From NCBI GenBank assembly GCA_012656075.1, contig JAAKBF010000009.1:992001-1056000 (forward strand): a stretch of DNA of 64,000 nt, given 5' to 3'. The translations under genes were made by a program, and so were the position numbers. The notes under the pieces were generated by a model. That model worked only from the letters and a program-made list of their open reading frames with translations, had not been told where the DNA came from and did not search any database. The DNA is from Phytophthora hibernalis (Eukaryota > Oomycota > Peronosporomycetes > Peronosporales > Peronosporaceae). Below are positions 44,392 through 54,269 of the stretch, one piece after another. How positions within the stretch are numbered: position 1 is the stretch's first letter; every line of letters begins with the position of its first letter.

Positions 44392-45112
44392 TCACGCTCG
44401 TGATCCCATGTCTGCTAGGAAATTTGTCGAGTCTTGAAGGTGCGCAGTCGAGACGTGCAGATTGAATTGCATCTTCGCACACGATAGAGCTCGCATAAGG
44501 TTTTGGCCGTAGCTGTTTTGGCTGAAATGACGGGTGATCCATGACACAGCGGCGATATCATCGATCCAGCACCGGATATGAACAGGACGTTGGCGTTCGT
44601 GGCAACACGACTCCAATCCGGGGCCTAGCTGATTACGGCGAGTACGGCGCTCAGTAATTCTCTCACATTGGTACTGAAAGCCGAATCCTCTTGATGGCAA
44701 TGACTGCTAATTCTTCGTCGTCGAAACAAATTCTTATGTACTGGAGCGTTGCGGGGTACAGTACGCAAAGCCCGCTGTTTGAAGCATCCATGAACAGGTT
44801 TACGTCGACTGGAATGGTCCCGGCAAGGATGCTGGTCGGAACGCTGTTCATACGTCCGTGATAGAGTAACGTCTGAATCCATCTGAGGTCGTCATGAGGT
44901 CGTGATTGTGATCTTCGCGAATTTTGGTGCTCTTCTCCATGTTTGACGAAGACGTTGGATAAATACGCGAGATAGCCGGCAGCACAGTCCTACGTGTCGG
45001 AGTGATCTGAGGAGTTTCTACAGTTGATGCTTGCAAAGATGTGTGGACATGAGGGCTAGATCAATCCTCGCTACTGCTTTTTCGACTTTATCCAGCGGCG
45101 GAATCGGATTGA
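44392..45112 (-). mobile_element. DIRS-like retroelement pol remnant: end of reverse transcriptase and RNase H
   Basis: Reading down the minus strand: a thumb/connection segment (KVEKAVARIDLALMS at about 45080-45035, then KLLRSLRHVGLCC after an in-frame TAG), a DLRWIQTLLYHGRM motif (about 44890), an RNase H-like core with LFMDASNSGLCVLYP (about 44800), NVRELLSAVLAV and RCWIDDIAAVSW (about 44560), and STAHLQDSTNFLADMGSRA (about 44400). This order is typical of YR-type (DIRS/Ngaro) retroelements in oomycetes. Several frameshifts and a stop make it a remnant. Its upstream half appears to be the segment at 52924-54000, on the same strand, beyond an inserted block. Confidence 0.68.
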
Positions 45113-45113
45113 T

Positions 45114-45144
45114 CCCGAGTACAGGAAGCAGAATCCCGAGTACA
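45114..45144 (+). repeat. 31-bp inverted repeat, left copy
   Basis: CCCGAGTACAGG at the left end, then AAGCAGAAT, then CCCGAGTACA. The reverse complement, with one mismatch, is at 52893-52923. The unit itself carries a direct repeat of CCCGAGTACA. It abuts DIRS-like reverse-transcriptase coding sequence on its outer (left) side. Confidence 0.75.
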
Positions 45145-45848
45145 GATACCCGATTAGACAGGATTTACGAAAAGAGCTGACCTTACTGTATCTCCGGTAT
45201 CTTCACACTGCAGTCGGCTCGCACCGTGTGCAGTTGTCAAGACATCTCCTCATCCCCAGACACTCTTCGTTTTCGTTGGTACCGTCGGGACACTCCTTAT
45301 TCACGAGCAGCAGCTCATCCGCAACGAGCATTAGTCGCTGCGCCACACATGCCTTCAGCGAGGGTTGCAGCTGCCGATTTCGATAGACATACACAAAGAA
45401 CGCAGCGTTGATCTCGATGCAGGTGTAGTACCGGTGTGAAATCGTGACTAAGCATGGTATTGATACACTACGAGAAATTGTTTTGCAGCAGCTAGATACG
45501 TTCACTATAACTATTATAGTCGGTTCCTCGTCGTCCGACGGCTCATGCAGACTTGTCAGTCCAGTCCAACCTTCCGTGAGGCGACAATAATCTTCTTGAT
45601 ACCTTGACACTCATACAACAGATACAGGCGGGGTGAATGCCTTTCTTCTTGTGTGACGGGAGTCACACGCACCTTTGCCTTAGAGGAAGCGTTAACGCGT
45701 AACCACAACAGAGACGCCTGGCGTCTCTGTTGTAAGCTGGCCTTCCAGTCGTTTCCGGGTACCGAGTACCAAACGACTTGCGAACTTCCGGGTTAAAGTT
45801 AAACTGACTGTATTAATCTCACTTGTAAGGTTCTAACTACTGTTAACT
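45145..45848. other. left flank of the inserted block
   Basis: A minus-strand frame (45203-45610, 135 codons) contains ACVAQRLMLVADELLLVNKE and several cysteines but matches no family I recognise; it may belong to a DNA transposon bounded by the 31-bp repeats. A 29-nt palindrome is at 45705-45733 and a nested inverted repeat AGTCGTTT/AAACGACT is at 45747-45778. Confidence 0.4.
45705..45733. repeat. 29-nt perfect palindrome with 14-bp arms
   Basis: ACAACAGAGACGCC, one T, then GGCGTCTCTGTTGT: the arms are exactly complementary. As DNA it could extrude a cruciform, and as RNA a near-loopless hairpin. It lies between the left 31-bp repeat and the left LTR. Confidence 0.85.
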
Positions 45849-46100
45849 ATCTCCATACTAAACTTCTGTACTCCAAATGGATGGCTCTCCATCAACCGTC
45901 TACCTTAAGTCCGATTCATATCTAGTGTAAAACACACAAGCGTACTTATCCGGGAGCCGGGTGTCACACACCAACTTATGTGGGGCATGTACTCGTACTT
46001 AGGCGGGCTTGTGTGGACCACACGGAAGAACATTGGGTCTCCCCTTTCATAAGTTCTTTTGCACGGCAAACGGTGTCGGCCAGCTTGGCCCCGTTACATC
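45849..46100. repeat. LTR-like direct repeat, left copy (252 bp)
   Basis: It is identical to 52021-52272 except for three mismatches. The minus-strand form begins GATGTAACGGGG, like LTR starts of oomycete Gypsy elements, so the 3' LTR of a minus-strand element is the likely identity. The high identity of the two copies implies recent insertion. Confidence 0.8.
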
Positions 46101-46240
46101 CTCCCACACCCAAACGGGAAGCACCTGTCCCAAGGGGAATCCAGCGACGGAGAAGGCGACGCCTCATTCCAGAAGCCACGCCCAAGACCACACGCGCCGA
46201 AGACCACCGACGCCCCACGGGCACGCGCCACCACTCCCGG

Positions 46241-47490
46241 ATGGGAAAGACTCACGAAGCCAGCGCCGCCGCTGCCAAGCCGAAGAAGACCCCGCCCGAA
46301 AGAAGCAGAAGGCCGCTTCTAAGAAGGCCGGCGATTCGCCACAGCCGCCCCAGACCCGATCCCGATCCAGCAAGCGCAATGCAGTCCAACTGCCCGGCCC
46401 ACACGAAGACGCCAGCATCCACAGCGAGTCGGACGCCGACGTCACGAACCCTGGGCTCATCACTGGCGACGAGGACGTCAACATGGACACGGCTTCTGGA
46501 GCGAGCGACAAGCAACCGCCGCCGAACCCGATGGAAGAAGCTCCAGAGGAGCCGGTCGCTGATCCAAAAGCTCTGGGAGGCCACGACGACTCGCAAAAGC
46601 CTGGTGCGGGGTCTAAGCACGCGGAAACTCCCGAGGAGCCGTCCTCCACGGACATGGAGGTTGAGGAGAACCCGCCACGTCATGCCGAGCACTATTCTCC
46701 GGATAACTGTTCCGACGAAGTCGACTACGGTGAGTCCGAGCTTGAAGAGGACGACCATGAGCAGGGAGAGGTCCACGACCCCAACAAGTCCCCACCGCTC
46801 ACGGAGCAGCAACGCGCCTTGCATCCCGGGAGCCCTGCCACTCCTCGCAGCGCCGCTGCCGTTGCGCGGAGTGCAGAGCGCGAGAAGGCAGAGCGCGAGA
46901 CCGCGCGGACCCCGAGCGGGAGACCCAAGTCATTACGAACGTCATGGAGGGCGAAGAGGTGCCGGCAGAGATGCTCGGTCCGACAACCGGCAGCACCTCG
47001 CCGACCGAGCCCGCGCCGACCAAGTAGCTGCCGAGCAGCACCGCGATTCCAAGCGCGAACACGAGACCACGTCTCCCCGCACGCGAGAACAGCTGCTCGC
47101 ATTGCGATATTGGTCCGTCTCTGAGTACCGCGGATACCTGCGACTGAGTCGCGCGCCTGGCCAGACCGTCTCTCTCTACCACGAGTGTCCGGTCGTGCTG
47201 CTCGCCGACACAGGTCTGGCCCGACAGTCCAACGAGACCGACTTCAGGGCGTGGCTTCACCACATGGGGTACCCCCTGCCCGAGTTCTTGGCCTCGCCTT
47301 ATCAAATCGATTGGCTGGCCCAGCGGCGTCTTCGCTTTCGCATGGCGAAGATGATTGTCGACGACCAGTGGCACAAGCGGCACTTCGACTGCAATATGAC
47401 CGCGCCGGGGGTGATCCTCGAGGAGGTGGTGCAGAAGATAGAGAAGTCATGGCAGTCCAAGCCGATAGAACCTCGAAGTGTTCTCGGACC
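46241..47490 (+). CDS. gag-like or additional antisense ORF of the LTR element
   Basis: It runs opposite to the element's pol. A plausible start is MGKTHEASAAAAKPKK at 46241. Frame changes near 46300 and 46980 link a basic N-terminus (KKQKAASKKAGD), a long acidic Pro/Glu/Asp region, and an ordered segment with RYWSVSEYRGYLRLS, FRAWLHHMGYPLPEFLASPY and DDQWHKRHFDCNMTAPG. This resembles the N-terminal part of oomycete Gypsy gag proteins (recollection; no search run). It stops being coherent at about 47490, where the minus-strand chromodomain begins. Either it is an antisense ORF between pol and the 3' LTR, as known in some plant LTR elements, or pol has been inverted relative to gag. Confidence 0.55.
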
Positions 47491-47492
47491 GG

Positions 47493-48529
47493 TTAGCGCC
47501 GACCGGCTCCGTGGGAGCGCTCGTAAGCGTCCACGACATCGGCGCAGTCCTCCGAGAGGCGGCTACCGGGCTCCCATGTGCCCTGAGCCTCAGGATAGCC
47601 GCGCCACTTCACCAGATACTGGTAGTGGCCGATACGCCCGCGTCGCTTCAGTAGCTTATCAACATGGAAGTTGAGAGCGCCCTCGTTTCCGATCAATGGG
47701 GGCGGGGGACGCAACGGACGCGTCGACCGACCATGATGCTCCGCATCGCTCGATGGCGTCGTACGCCTCTGCGACTGACGTCCCGTCAACTCGTGGGTCT
47801 CTTCTGGACGCAATTGAGGGCTGCCAGCGGCTCCTGGAGGCGCAGCGGGTGAACCTTGCGTCCCTGCGCGGACGCGTGCAGAACGTCGAAGCGGCGATGG
47901 CCTCTGATCGGAACGTCCATCAGGACCTGGATCGTCTCGGGCGTGTAACGCGTGATCTGCAAGATCAGTTCGTCCAGCTGAACCGGGGTCTGTCTCAGCT
48001 GGACCGCAGTAACGCGGAGGCCCAACAGGCGCTTCGGAATGATCACTCCGCTCTCGAAGAGCATCTCGGTTGGATTCGCCAGCTCTACAACCGCGTGGCG
48101 GAGTTGGAGAACCGTTCCCCTGCTGCCGTGGTGGCACCGCCGGCGGCTCCAGCTCTGACTCAGGCCGACGTGATGCAGATGATGGCGAATGCCGTTCGGC
48201 AGTACTCGAGTTCGTCGGACTCGACGAGTCACCCGCCTCAGCAGCCACCTCCGCCGGGCGGTACGGCTTGAGCAAGCCCACGTAGAACGTCGGGTGCGTG
48301 GCCATAGCCGACGGCAAGTTCACGTGTACGCGTTGCCGTGGACCCCAATGACCGTGAACGGCCCCACAAACCGAGGACGGAGCTTCGTGCTGCCCACAGC
48401 GGTGACCGCCTGCATAGGAAGATTCTTCGCGTTTAAGAGGACCTGGTCCCCTAATACAAACACCTGTGTGTTCTTACGCCCCTGGCGATCACTGTTTTCT
48501 TTCTGTGTCTTGTGCCACCGCCATAGCAT
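47493..48529 (-). mobile_element. integrase C-terminal domain, linker and chromodomain of Gypsy-type pol
   Basis: Reading down the minus strand: GDQVLLNAKNLP, LRPRFVGPFTVIGVHGNAYT and HPTFYVGLLKPYRP (48450-48230) are the small-barrel C-terminal part of a chromovirus-type integrase. A low-complexity Pro/Ser/Arg linker (about 48230-47740) follows. The C-terminus is a chromodomain (about 47700-47500) with FHVDKLLKRR, YLVKWRGYPEAQGTWEP and VVDAYERS, a module thought to target integration to modified histones. The frame changes once near 48322. The linker lies antisense to a coherent plus-strand frame (47696-48271). Confidence 0.8.
47696..48271 (+). CDS. coiled-coil, gag-like open frame antisense to the integrase-chromodomain linker
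   Basis: A 191-codon frame with a likely inner start MASYASATDV at 47753. The middle is a convincing heptad-type coiled coil (LLEAQRVNLASLRGRVQNVE; LQDQFVQLNRGLSQLDRSN; HLGWIRQLYNRVAELE), then an Ala/Pro linker, VMQMMANAVRQYS, and a Ser/Pro/Gly-rich end. The composition is far from random, as expected of a gag N-terminal oligomerisation region. It shares every base with the minus-strand linker, which is low-complexity. No start context or splice evidence is available. Confidence 0.45.
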   Translation: MGAGDATDASTDHDAPHRSMASYASATDVPSTRGSLLDAIEGCQRLLEAQRVNLASLRGRVQNVEAAMASDRNVHQDLDRLGRVTRDLQDQFVQLNRGLSQLDRSNAEAQQALRNDHSALEEHLGWIRQLYNRVAELENRSPAAVVAPPAAPALTQADVMQMMANAVRQYSSSSDSTSHPPQQPPPPGGTA

Positions 48530-49446
48530 CTCGGACGCGCTGTCTTACCGCCTCTCCTGTCTCAATGAACGTGAGCAGGTTCCATTTGACGGACGAGCGA
48601 AGACCTTTGAAGCCACGGGGATCCTCGGCGACAGCCTTTACCTCACCCAAATTTGAAGCCGGAGGCAACGACAACGGCGTACGCGGGTGCCGCAGCCCGT
48701 TAACGTAGAATGGGGTGAAACCCGTCGACGCATGCACCGCATTGTTGAGTTCAAACTCCACTTGAGGCAGCAACGTGCTCCACTTCGTGGGTTCTTCGGC
48801 GCAGACGCTGCGCAGCACGTCTTCCAACACGCGGTTCACCCGCTGGAGTTTGACCGTCCGTCTGCGGATGATCCGCCGTGGACATATCCAGTCTCGTGCC
48901 AAGAAGGCGGAACAAGTGTGTCCAGAAGTGTGGCACGAAGCGGGGATCCCGATCGCTTACGAACGCCTCCGGGAGGCCATGGTGTCGAAAGACATTATCG
49001 ACAAAGAGCTGAGCCGCCTGCGGCGCTGTCACGCTCTTCTTCACCGCGGCCAGCCGTACCATCTTGCTCAGACGGCAGACGAAAACCAGAATGCCAGTAT
49101 GGCCGCGCGTATCTGCCGGAAGCTCAAAGATGAAGTCCATGCTCACCGAGCGCCAACAATCCGCCGGTACCGGCAAACTCATCAAAAGAGCGGGCGACGA
49201 GGGAGCGGGCTTCACACGCTGACACGTGTCACACGTTTGCACGTGCGTGCGCACCCACTTGTACATGTGAGGCCACCAAGAGTGACGGGCCACCGACGTG
49301 TACGTCTTCTCGCGACCGAGGTGACCGCTTAGCGGAGTGTCATGTGCCTCATTGAGGACACGATGGCGCAAATCTTCGTCGTTGGGAACGACAAGACGAG
49401 ATTCTTCCCCGTCATCGACTTGGTAGTAGAGTAAGCCATCGGCCAT
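48490..49446 (-). mobile_element. Gypsy-type integrase, catalytic core disrupted
   Basis: The N-terminal HHCC zinc domain is complete (HDTPLSGHLG, then TCDTCQRVK). The core has SMDFIFELP (first Asp) and VSDRDPRF (second Asp). After DHPQTDGQT the frame breaks at about 48841-48853, exactly where the catalytic glutamate is normally found; the next frame resumes with QRVNRVLEDVLRSV. One repair would put Gln where Glu is expected. Downstream, FELNNAVHASTGFTPFYVNG is normal. It is therefore probably inactive unless a base is missing and mis-called here. Confidence 0.78.
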
Positions 49447-49470
49447 CGAATAGCGGTGCAGCCGTGATCG

Positions 49471-51238
49471 CTACCGAGCAGTGAGCTTCACTGCCTTCTC
49501 AGGCGCCTTCAACGCCGTGACCAGATCTGCAAGGTCATCGTCGTCAGCATACGCCTCGCGTAGCAGCTCATGGAGCGGAGACTCGAGGTACGCAACGTGC
49601 GCCAGCTCGTAGTCCGGTCGTCGAGAGAGCGCGTCCGCGAGGACATTCTGCTTACTCCACGGTGAAGTTGTACTCGGCGAAGAGCGAGAGCCACCTCGCC
49701 ATGCGCTGGGAGAGGTGGGGCGACGACGTCGCAGTCCGCAAGGACGCATGATCTGTGTAGATCACAAAGGGTTTGCTGCCGAGCAGGTGCACCCGAAACT
49801 TCACAAGCGCGTACTTCATCGCGAGAAGGTCCTTGTCGTGGACAGGGTAGTTCTTTTCAGCCGCCTTAAGCTGGCGCGACTGGAAAGAGACCACCCGCTC
49901 TCTGCCATCGGCATGAACCTGCAACAGGGCACAGCGTCGGATGCGTCGCACACCACGCTGAAGGGACGACTGCCGTCTGGCAACACCAAAATCGGAGCGA
50001 TCAGCAGACGACCAGTCCGCCTCCTTCTTCAGAAGATTCGTCAGCGGGCGTGCCATCTCCGCGTAGTTGGCGCTGTACTTGTGCAAGTAGTTGTCGAGGC
50101 CGAGCCACTTGCGCAAATCCTTTTGGTACACCGGTACCGGCCACTGTGCGATCGCGCATACCTTCTCAGGGTCCGCGCGGACACCGTCCTTGCCAAGGAA
50201 ACATCCCAAGAAGGGAATCTCTTCGGCGCCGAAGATGCACTTGTTGACGTTGGCATACAAGCGATTCTCGCGCATGCACGTTAACACCTCGCGGAGGTGC
50301 TCGACGTGCACCTTGACAACCGTCTCGCCTTCCGCAGCGCGGCTGTGCACGAAAATGTCATCGAAGTACGTCTGTACAAACTGCCGCATCGGCCGGAAGA
50401 GCTGAGTCACCAGCCTATTGAACGTGGCTGGTGAATTTGATAGCCCTTGGGGCATCACCAGCCATTCCCATAGCATCCCGCTCGGGGTACTAACCGCTGT
50501 GAGCGGAATGTCCGACTCGCGCATCAGCAGCTGATAGTAGCCATCGACCATGTCGAGCGCGCTGAAGATGGTGCATCCTGCCATGTTGTTCTGCAACACA
50601 TCCTTTCGAGGGATCGGCGTGGACGCTGGGATGGTGGCCGAGTTCAGCTTGTTGAACGCGTGCACCATGCGCCACTTTCCGTTGGGTTTGCGAACGCAAA
50701 ACGTCGGCGACGAATGCGGCGACTTCGACTCGCGCACCATGCCCGCGGCATACTTCGCTGTGAAGAAGGCGTCGATCACATCGACTTGCTCCTTCGGCAG
50801 TGGCCATTGGTGCGTAGTGCAGTACTTAGTGCCTGGCACCAAGTCGATTTTGTGTCGGACACCTCGATCCGGAGGTAACACCGACGGTGGATTGTCGCTG
50901 ACGACGTCCGAAAACTCCTTCAAGAGAGGGTAGTACGGGTCCGACGGATCCTTCAAGATGGCCGCGCCATACCGCTTCTGCCTCGAAGAGGCCCTCTCGT
51001 CTTCCAGCACATCAAGGTCCATGACCGAAGAGGTGTTTAGCTCGACCGAGTCGTGTTCACGGTGGATAAGGACCATCTCCTCAAGCTCGCCCGCCTTCAG
51101 CGAGTCGAGAAACTCGACATATGAGAGCTCCTCGAGCCCGAGTAGCTCTGCTACCGTAGGTAGCGGAGCCAGGTCCACGCCTTCTTTGCGTTCTCCCGTG
51201 AGAACGTCTAGCACCATGGGTGCAACCGCCTTGTCCAA
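49471..51238 (-). mobile_element. Gypsy-type reverse transcriptase and RNase H
   Basis: A 528-codon frame (51238-49652) plus a shifted tail (to 49471) with NVLADALSRRPDYE. Reverse transcriptase motifs are KIDLVPGTKYCTTHQWPLP, WRMVHAFNKLNSATIP, FSALDMVDGYYQLLM, MPQGLSNSPATFNRL and the catalytic TYFDDIFVHS (about 50370). RNase H shows CALLQVHADG, HDKDLLAMKYALVKFRVHLL and YTDHASLRTA. Between 50010 and 49900 the RNase H start is garbled: the expected sequence (ILVLPDGSRPFSVVCDASDA) is in another frame, so two compensating indels occur. Apart from that the region is close to intact. Confidence 0.88.
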
Positions 51239-52024
51239 TTGGCCCGCAGCGCGGCGATCTCCGCCTTGACATAGTCTTGCCGTGGCTGACCCAGCCTTAG
51301 CGTCGTTCGTGGGAGCCTCCGCTCGACCATCTTCCTGTGCGCGAGACCCAGCTCCAGCGTCTTTCCCTGCGTGAGCTGCCTCAGCTCGTACGCGTTGCGT
51401 AGTGGGAGCCCCTACTCGACCACACTTGTCTGCACGAGCACCGACTCAGCGACTTGTCCTGCGTGGGCTGCCTTAGCTCCAACGCTTTGCGTAGTGGGAG
51501 ACCCTGCTCGACCACTCTTGGTTGCGCGAGCCTTAGCTCCGGCGCCTTGGACGTCATCTGCCCCGGGGGATAGAACGAAGTTCTTGTTCTCGAGAGTACC
51601 ATGATTCTCATCATGAGCAACACACGGGACCCCTTCCATTCTCCCACATCCACCGAAGGATCATGAGCTCTCGAAGAGGTAGGGCACGCGGTCGACAAAG
51701 CCGAAGGCAGTTCAAGTACTTCCGAAGTACCTGCGAAGTGCCGTTCGCCGCGTGGCACACGATCCTCGTGCACAAGCCCGTCTCGGGAAGAGGAGGGGAC
51801 ATGACCCACCAGGGCTCTGTCCACGAGGGGCTTGTGACTAGCACCAATGGTGTGACTTTTCCAATCTATCCACTGCTCATACTTAGCAAGCCAGGGCATG
51901 CCGAGGATAAGATCGTACCGATCATCCATGTCCGGGACAATGAACGGTTCGACCGAGTTGAAGTCGTCAAACTTGACGTTTAAATATATAAGAACCTTGC
52001 GTGTAGACACGATGGATCCAATCT
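51239..52024 (-). mobile_element. Gypsy aspartic-protease fragment and linker, joined directly to the LTR
   Basis: The frame contains VKFDDFNSVEPFIVPDMDD and RYDLILGMPWLAKYEQWIDW, the second half of a retropepsin-like protease of this element class. The first half with the catalytic D-S/T-G is absent: the frame enters the 252-bp LTR at about 52021 immediately upstream of MQIGSIVSTRKV. No gag precedes it on this strand. So gag and the start of the protease were deleted, or the block was rearranged with a breakpoint here. The following linker (to 51239) is Ser/Arg/Pro-rich with frameshifts. Confidence 0.7.
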
Positions 52025-52272
52025 GCATACTAAACTTCTGTACTCCAAATGGATGGCTCTCCGTCAACCGTCTACCTTAAGTCCGATTCATATCTAGTGT
52101 AAAACACACAAGCGTACTTATCCGGGAGCCGGGTGTCACACACCAACTTATGTGGGGCATGTACTCGTACTTAGGCGGGCTTGTGTGGACCACACGGAAG
52201 AACATTGGGTCTCCCCTTTCATAAGTTCTTTTGCACGGCAAACGGTGTCGGCCAGCGTGGCCCCGTTACATC
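52021..52272. repeat. LTR-like direct repeat, right copy (252 bp)
   Basis: It pairs with 45849-46100; three mismatches. If the element reads on the minus strand this is the 5' LTR, yet the sequence inside it is mid-protease instead of a primer-binding site and gag. No clear target-site duplication was found outside the two copies. Confidence 0.8.
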
Positions 52273-52892
52273 TTGTGGCCGTGCGTTCGCCCGAATGAGA
52301 GCCCTTCACTTCGAGCACGAAGGGTTAAACCCTAGGCTCTGTCGCCCTCGATTTTCGGAAGAAGCGGTCGCATTGATGGTGTTCCGCACATTTGTACGTG
52401 ACTGAAGTCCCGCGCTTGCCGTTTTTGTGTGGTGTCGCACGTAGCGGTGTGCGTCGTACAGTTCCATTGCAATTAACGTCCTTGCCATTTTCTCATGGCA
52501 CGAGACAACCGTGAACGCAGGGAGGCGGGAAATAGGTGAGAGACGCGCCAAGCCCTGTACATCGAGGGTTGAGTGACAGGTTAAAGCTCAATGGCTGGAA
52601 CGTGAGCAGAAGGAATTGATGGGCTGGGAGCACGCACAGGAGTTTGGGGAGCGCCCTGCGGAACCAAGAAACAGGGTGGTCCTGGCTGCAGTGAAACGTT
52701 CGCTTGGCGCGCAAAGTGGGAAGCACGCTGTCTCCGAAAACAACAAGTGGCCAAAGTCATCAGCTCACGATCTTCAAGGCTTCCTTTGCTGTCAGTTCCG
52801 ATCGAGTGTGTACAGTACCCGGCAATCTACCGATTTCACCGGTATACCTTCGTTTACCGTCCACCTTTTCAAATTTATTCTCGAAAATTTCA
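52273..52892. other. right flank of the inserted block
   Basis: It lies between the right LTR and the right 31-bp repeat. Short frames on both strands (for example 52306-52551 minus, 52616-53032 plus) show no recognisable domain. It probably belongs to the same TIR-bounded unit as 45145-45848. Confidence 0.35.
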
Positions 52893-52923
52893 TGTACTCG
52901 GGATTCTGCTACCTGTACTCGGG
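52893..52923 (-). repeat. 31-bp inverted repeat, right copy
   Basis: The minus-strand form is CCCGAGTACAGG, TAGCAGAAT, CCCGAGTACA; one mismatch to the inverse copy at 45114-45144. On its outer (right) side it abuts reverse-transcriptase coding sequence of the DIRS-like element. Confidence 0.75.
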
Positions 52924-54000
52924 ACCAGTCTCTTTTCATCAGGCGGCATCGATACGGTCTTGCGTTCCATGTCCCACGTCAAGCCTAGTGTGTCTAGCTG
53001 CGAGGACCAAGGCGAAAATTTCTTGTCTTTGATAGACTTTGGTCCGAGTGTAGCCATCATGCTGAGTTTCAACGCGGTTTGGGCCAAAGCGAGCCGGTTC
53101 CCCCAATCAACTTCTAGCAGGATGTGGTCGTCGACCCACACTTACGAGAAAATGACTCGTTATCCGGGTCGTTGAGATCGAGCAAATTGTGGGCTTTCTC
53201 TGGCGACCAAAAACGAAATCACCTACCATAGTGTGCAGGAGATCCCGTCCAACCAAACGACAGGCTAAGTCAATTACAGCTTCGTCATTGCTGCATGATC
53301 ATGCCAAGTGGTCCCCAAGCTGGGCTGCTACAGGGACATTTTGAACGCCCATTTCACATCTCCCTGCAGCATTTTCACGGGTTTGTCCGGGTCTGATTAT
53401 GCAAGCTCTTCGACTCGCTGCGCTAAGCGTCGCACAGGTACGAATAGAAGTTCGGGAAAAATTGGACAGAACATGCGTTTGCAGACGTGTCATTTGGCCA
53501 AGATAGGTCGTGTATCAGCCGTACTTCGACCTCAGGGTCGACATCCTTTTTTGGCACACAACCAAATGGACTGAAGCGTAAAACGGATCATCTTAGAGCC
53601 ATGTCCATGTTGAAGTACGTTCCCGTCATCTGCTCTTCACCAATAATTCGGAGCAACGCCTTCGAATATTTTTGTGCGCTCCGGTGATTATGTACGGTGC
53701 TTTATCTGACCGAAATGTATGGGATACTCCGAACTTGGCTGCCTCCACAGCGATTGACTTGAGCGAATACCCATGTAAAAGAATGCCAAGCCACTCTGGG
53801 TCGAGTGCTTTGTTTGGTCGCGTATCGGATGGTGTGATTCATTTCGCCACAGCGCCACAGTCTCGTTTAATGACAACCTCCGGTGAGCTATCAGCCCAGA
53901 GAAGCCTCTGCTGAGACCTCGATCAAGACCTGATACTTCACTAGTACAGTACTTGCTCTGCAGAAGGGCGCGAGGAACCGGAATTTGTTCTGAACGAAAT
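52924..54000 (-). mobile_element. DIRS-like reverse transcriptase remnant
   Basis: Reading down the minus strand, fragments in changing frames give SPFGCVPKKDVDPEVEVRLI and HDLSWPND (about 53570-53490), a degraded palm region, then WVDDHILLEVDWGNRLALAQ (about 53140-53080, the YxDD-type catalytic site as VDD), LGPKSIKDKKFSPW and LGLTWDMERKTVSMPPDEKR, ending at the 31-bp repeat. This is the RT type of YR retroelements rather than Gypsy. Frameshifts and stops are frequent, so it is a pseudogene. Its continuation is at 45112-44392. Confidence 0.65.
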
Positions 54001-54269
54001 GCAGACGCTATATTTTGGCGTCGCTCGGTTCTTGAATACGTAGACTTGCCGCGAGTACGTCTAGGACGCTGATTACGGCCTGTGGCGTGACGTGGAACGG
54101 TTGAGGCAAGTTGGTTCGGATAGACGGTCGGATAGATGACTGTGTTTACTTTTGCCAACAAGACGGCGATGCCATTTGCTTATCATTCCACACTACTCAC
54201 TAAGAATTCAACACCGATACTCGTAGACGAAACACACACTTGTTAGCTCGAAGGAGTCATTGTCGTAAC

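Noticed and set aside
46164..46824. Minus-strand frames of 163 and 190 codons
   Set aside because: They are antisense readings of the acidic plus-strand gag-like region, with low-complexity composition and no homology that I recognise.
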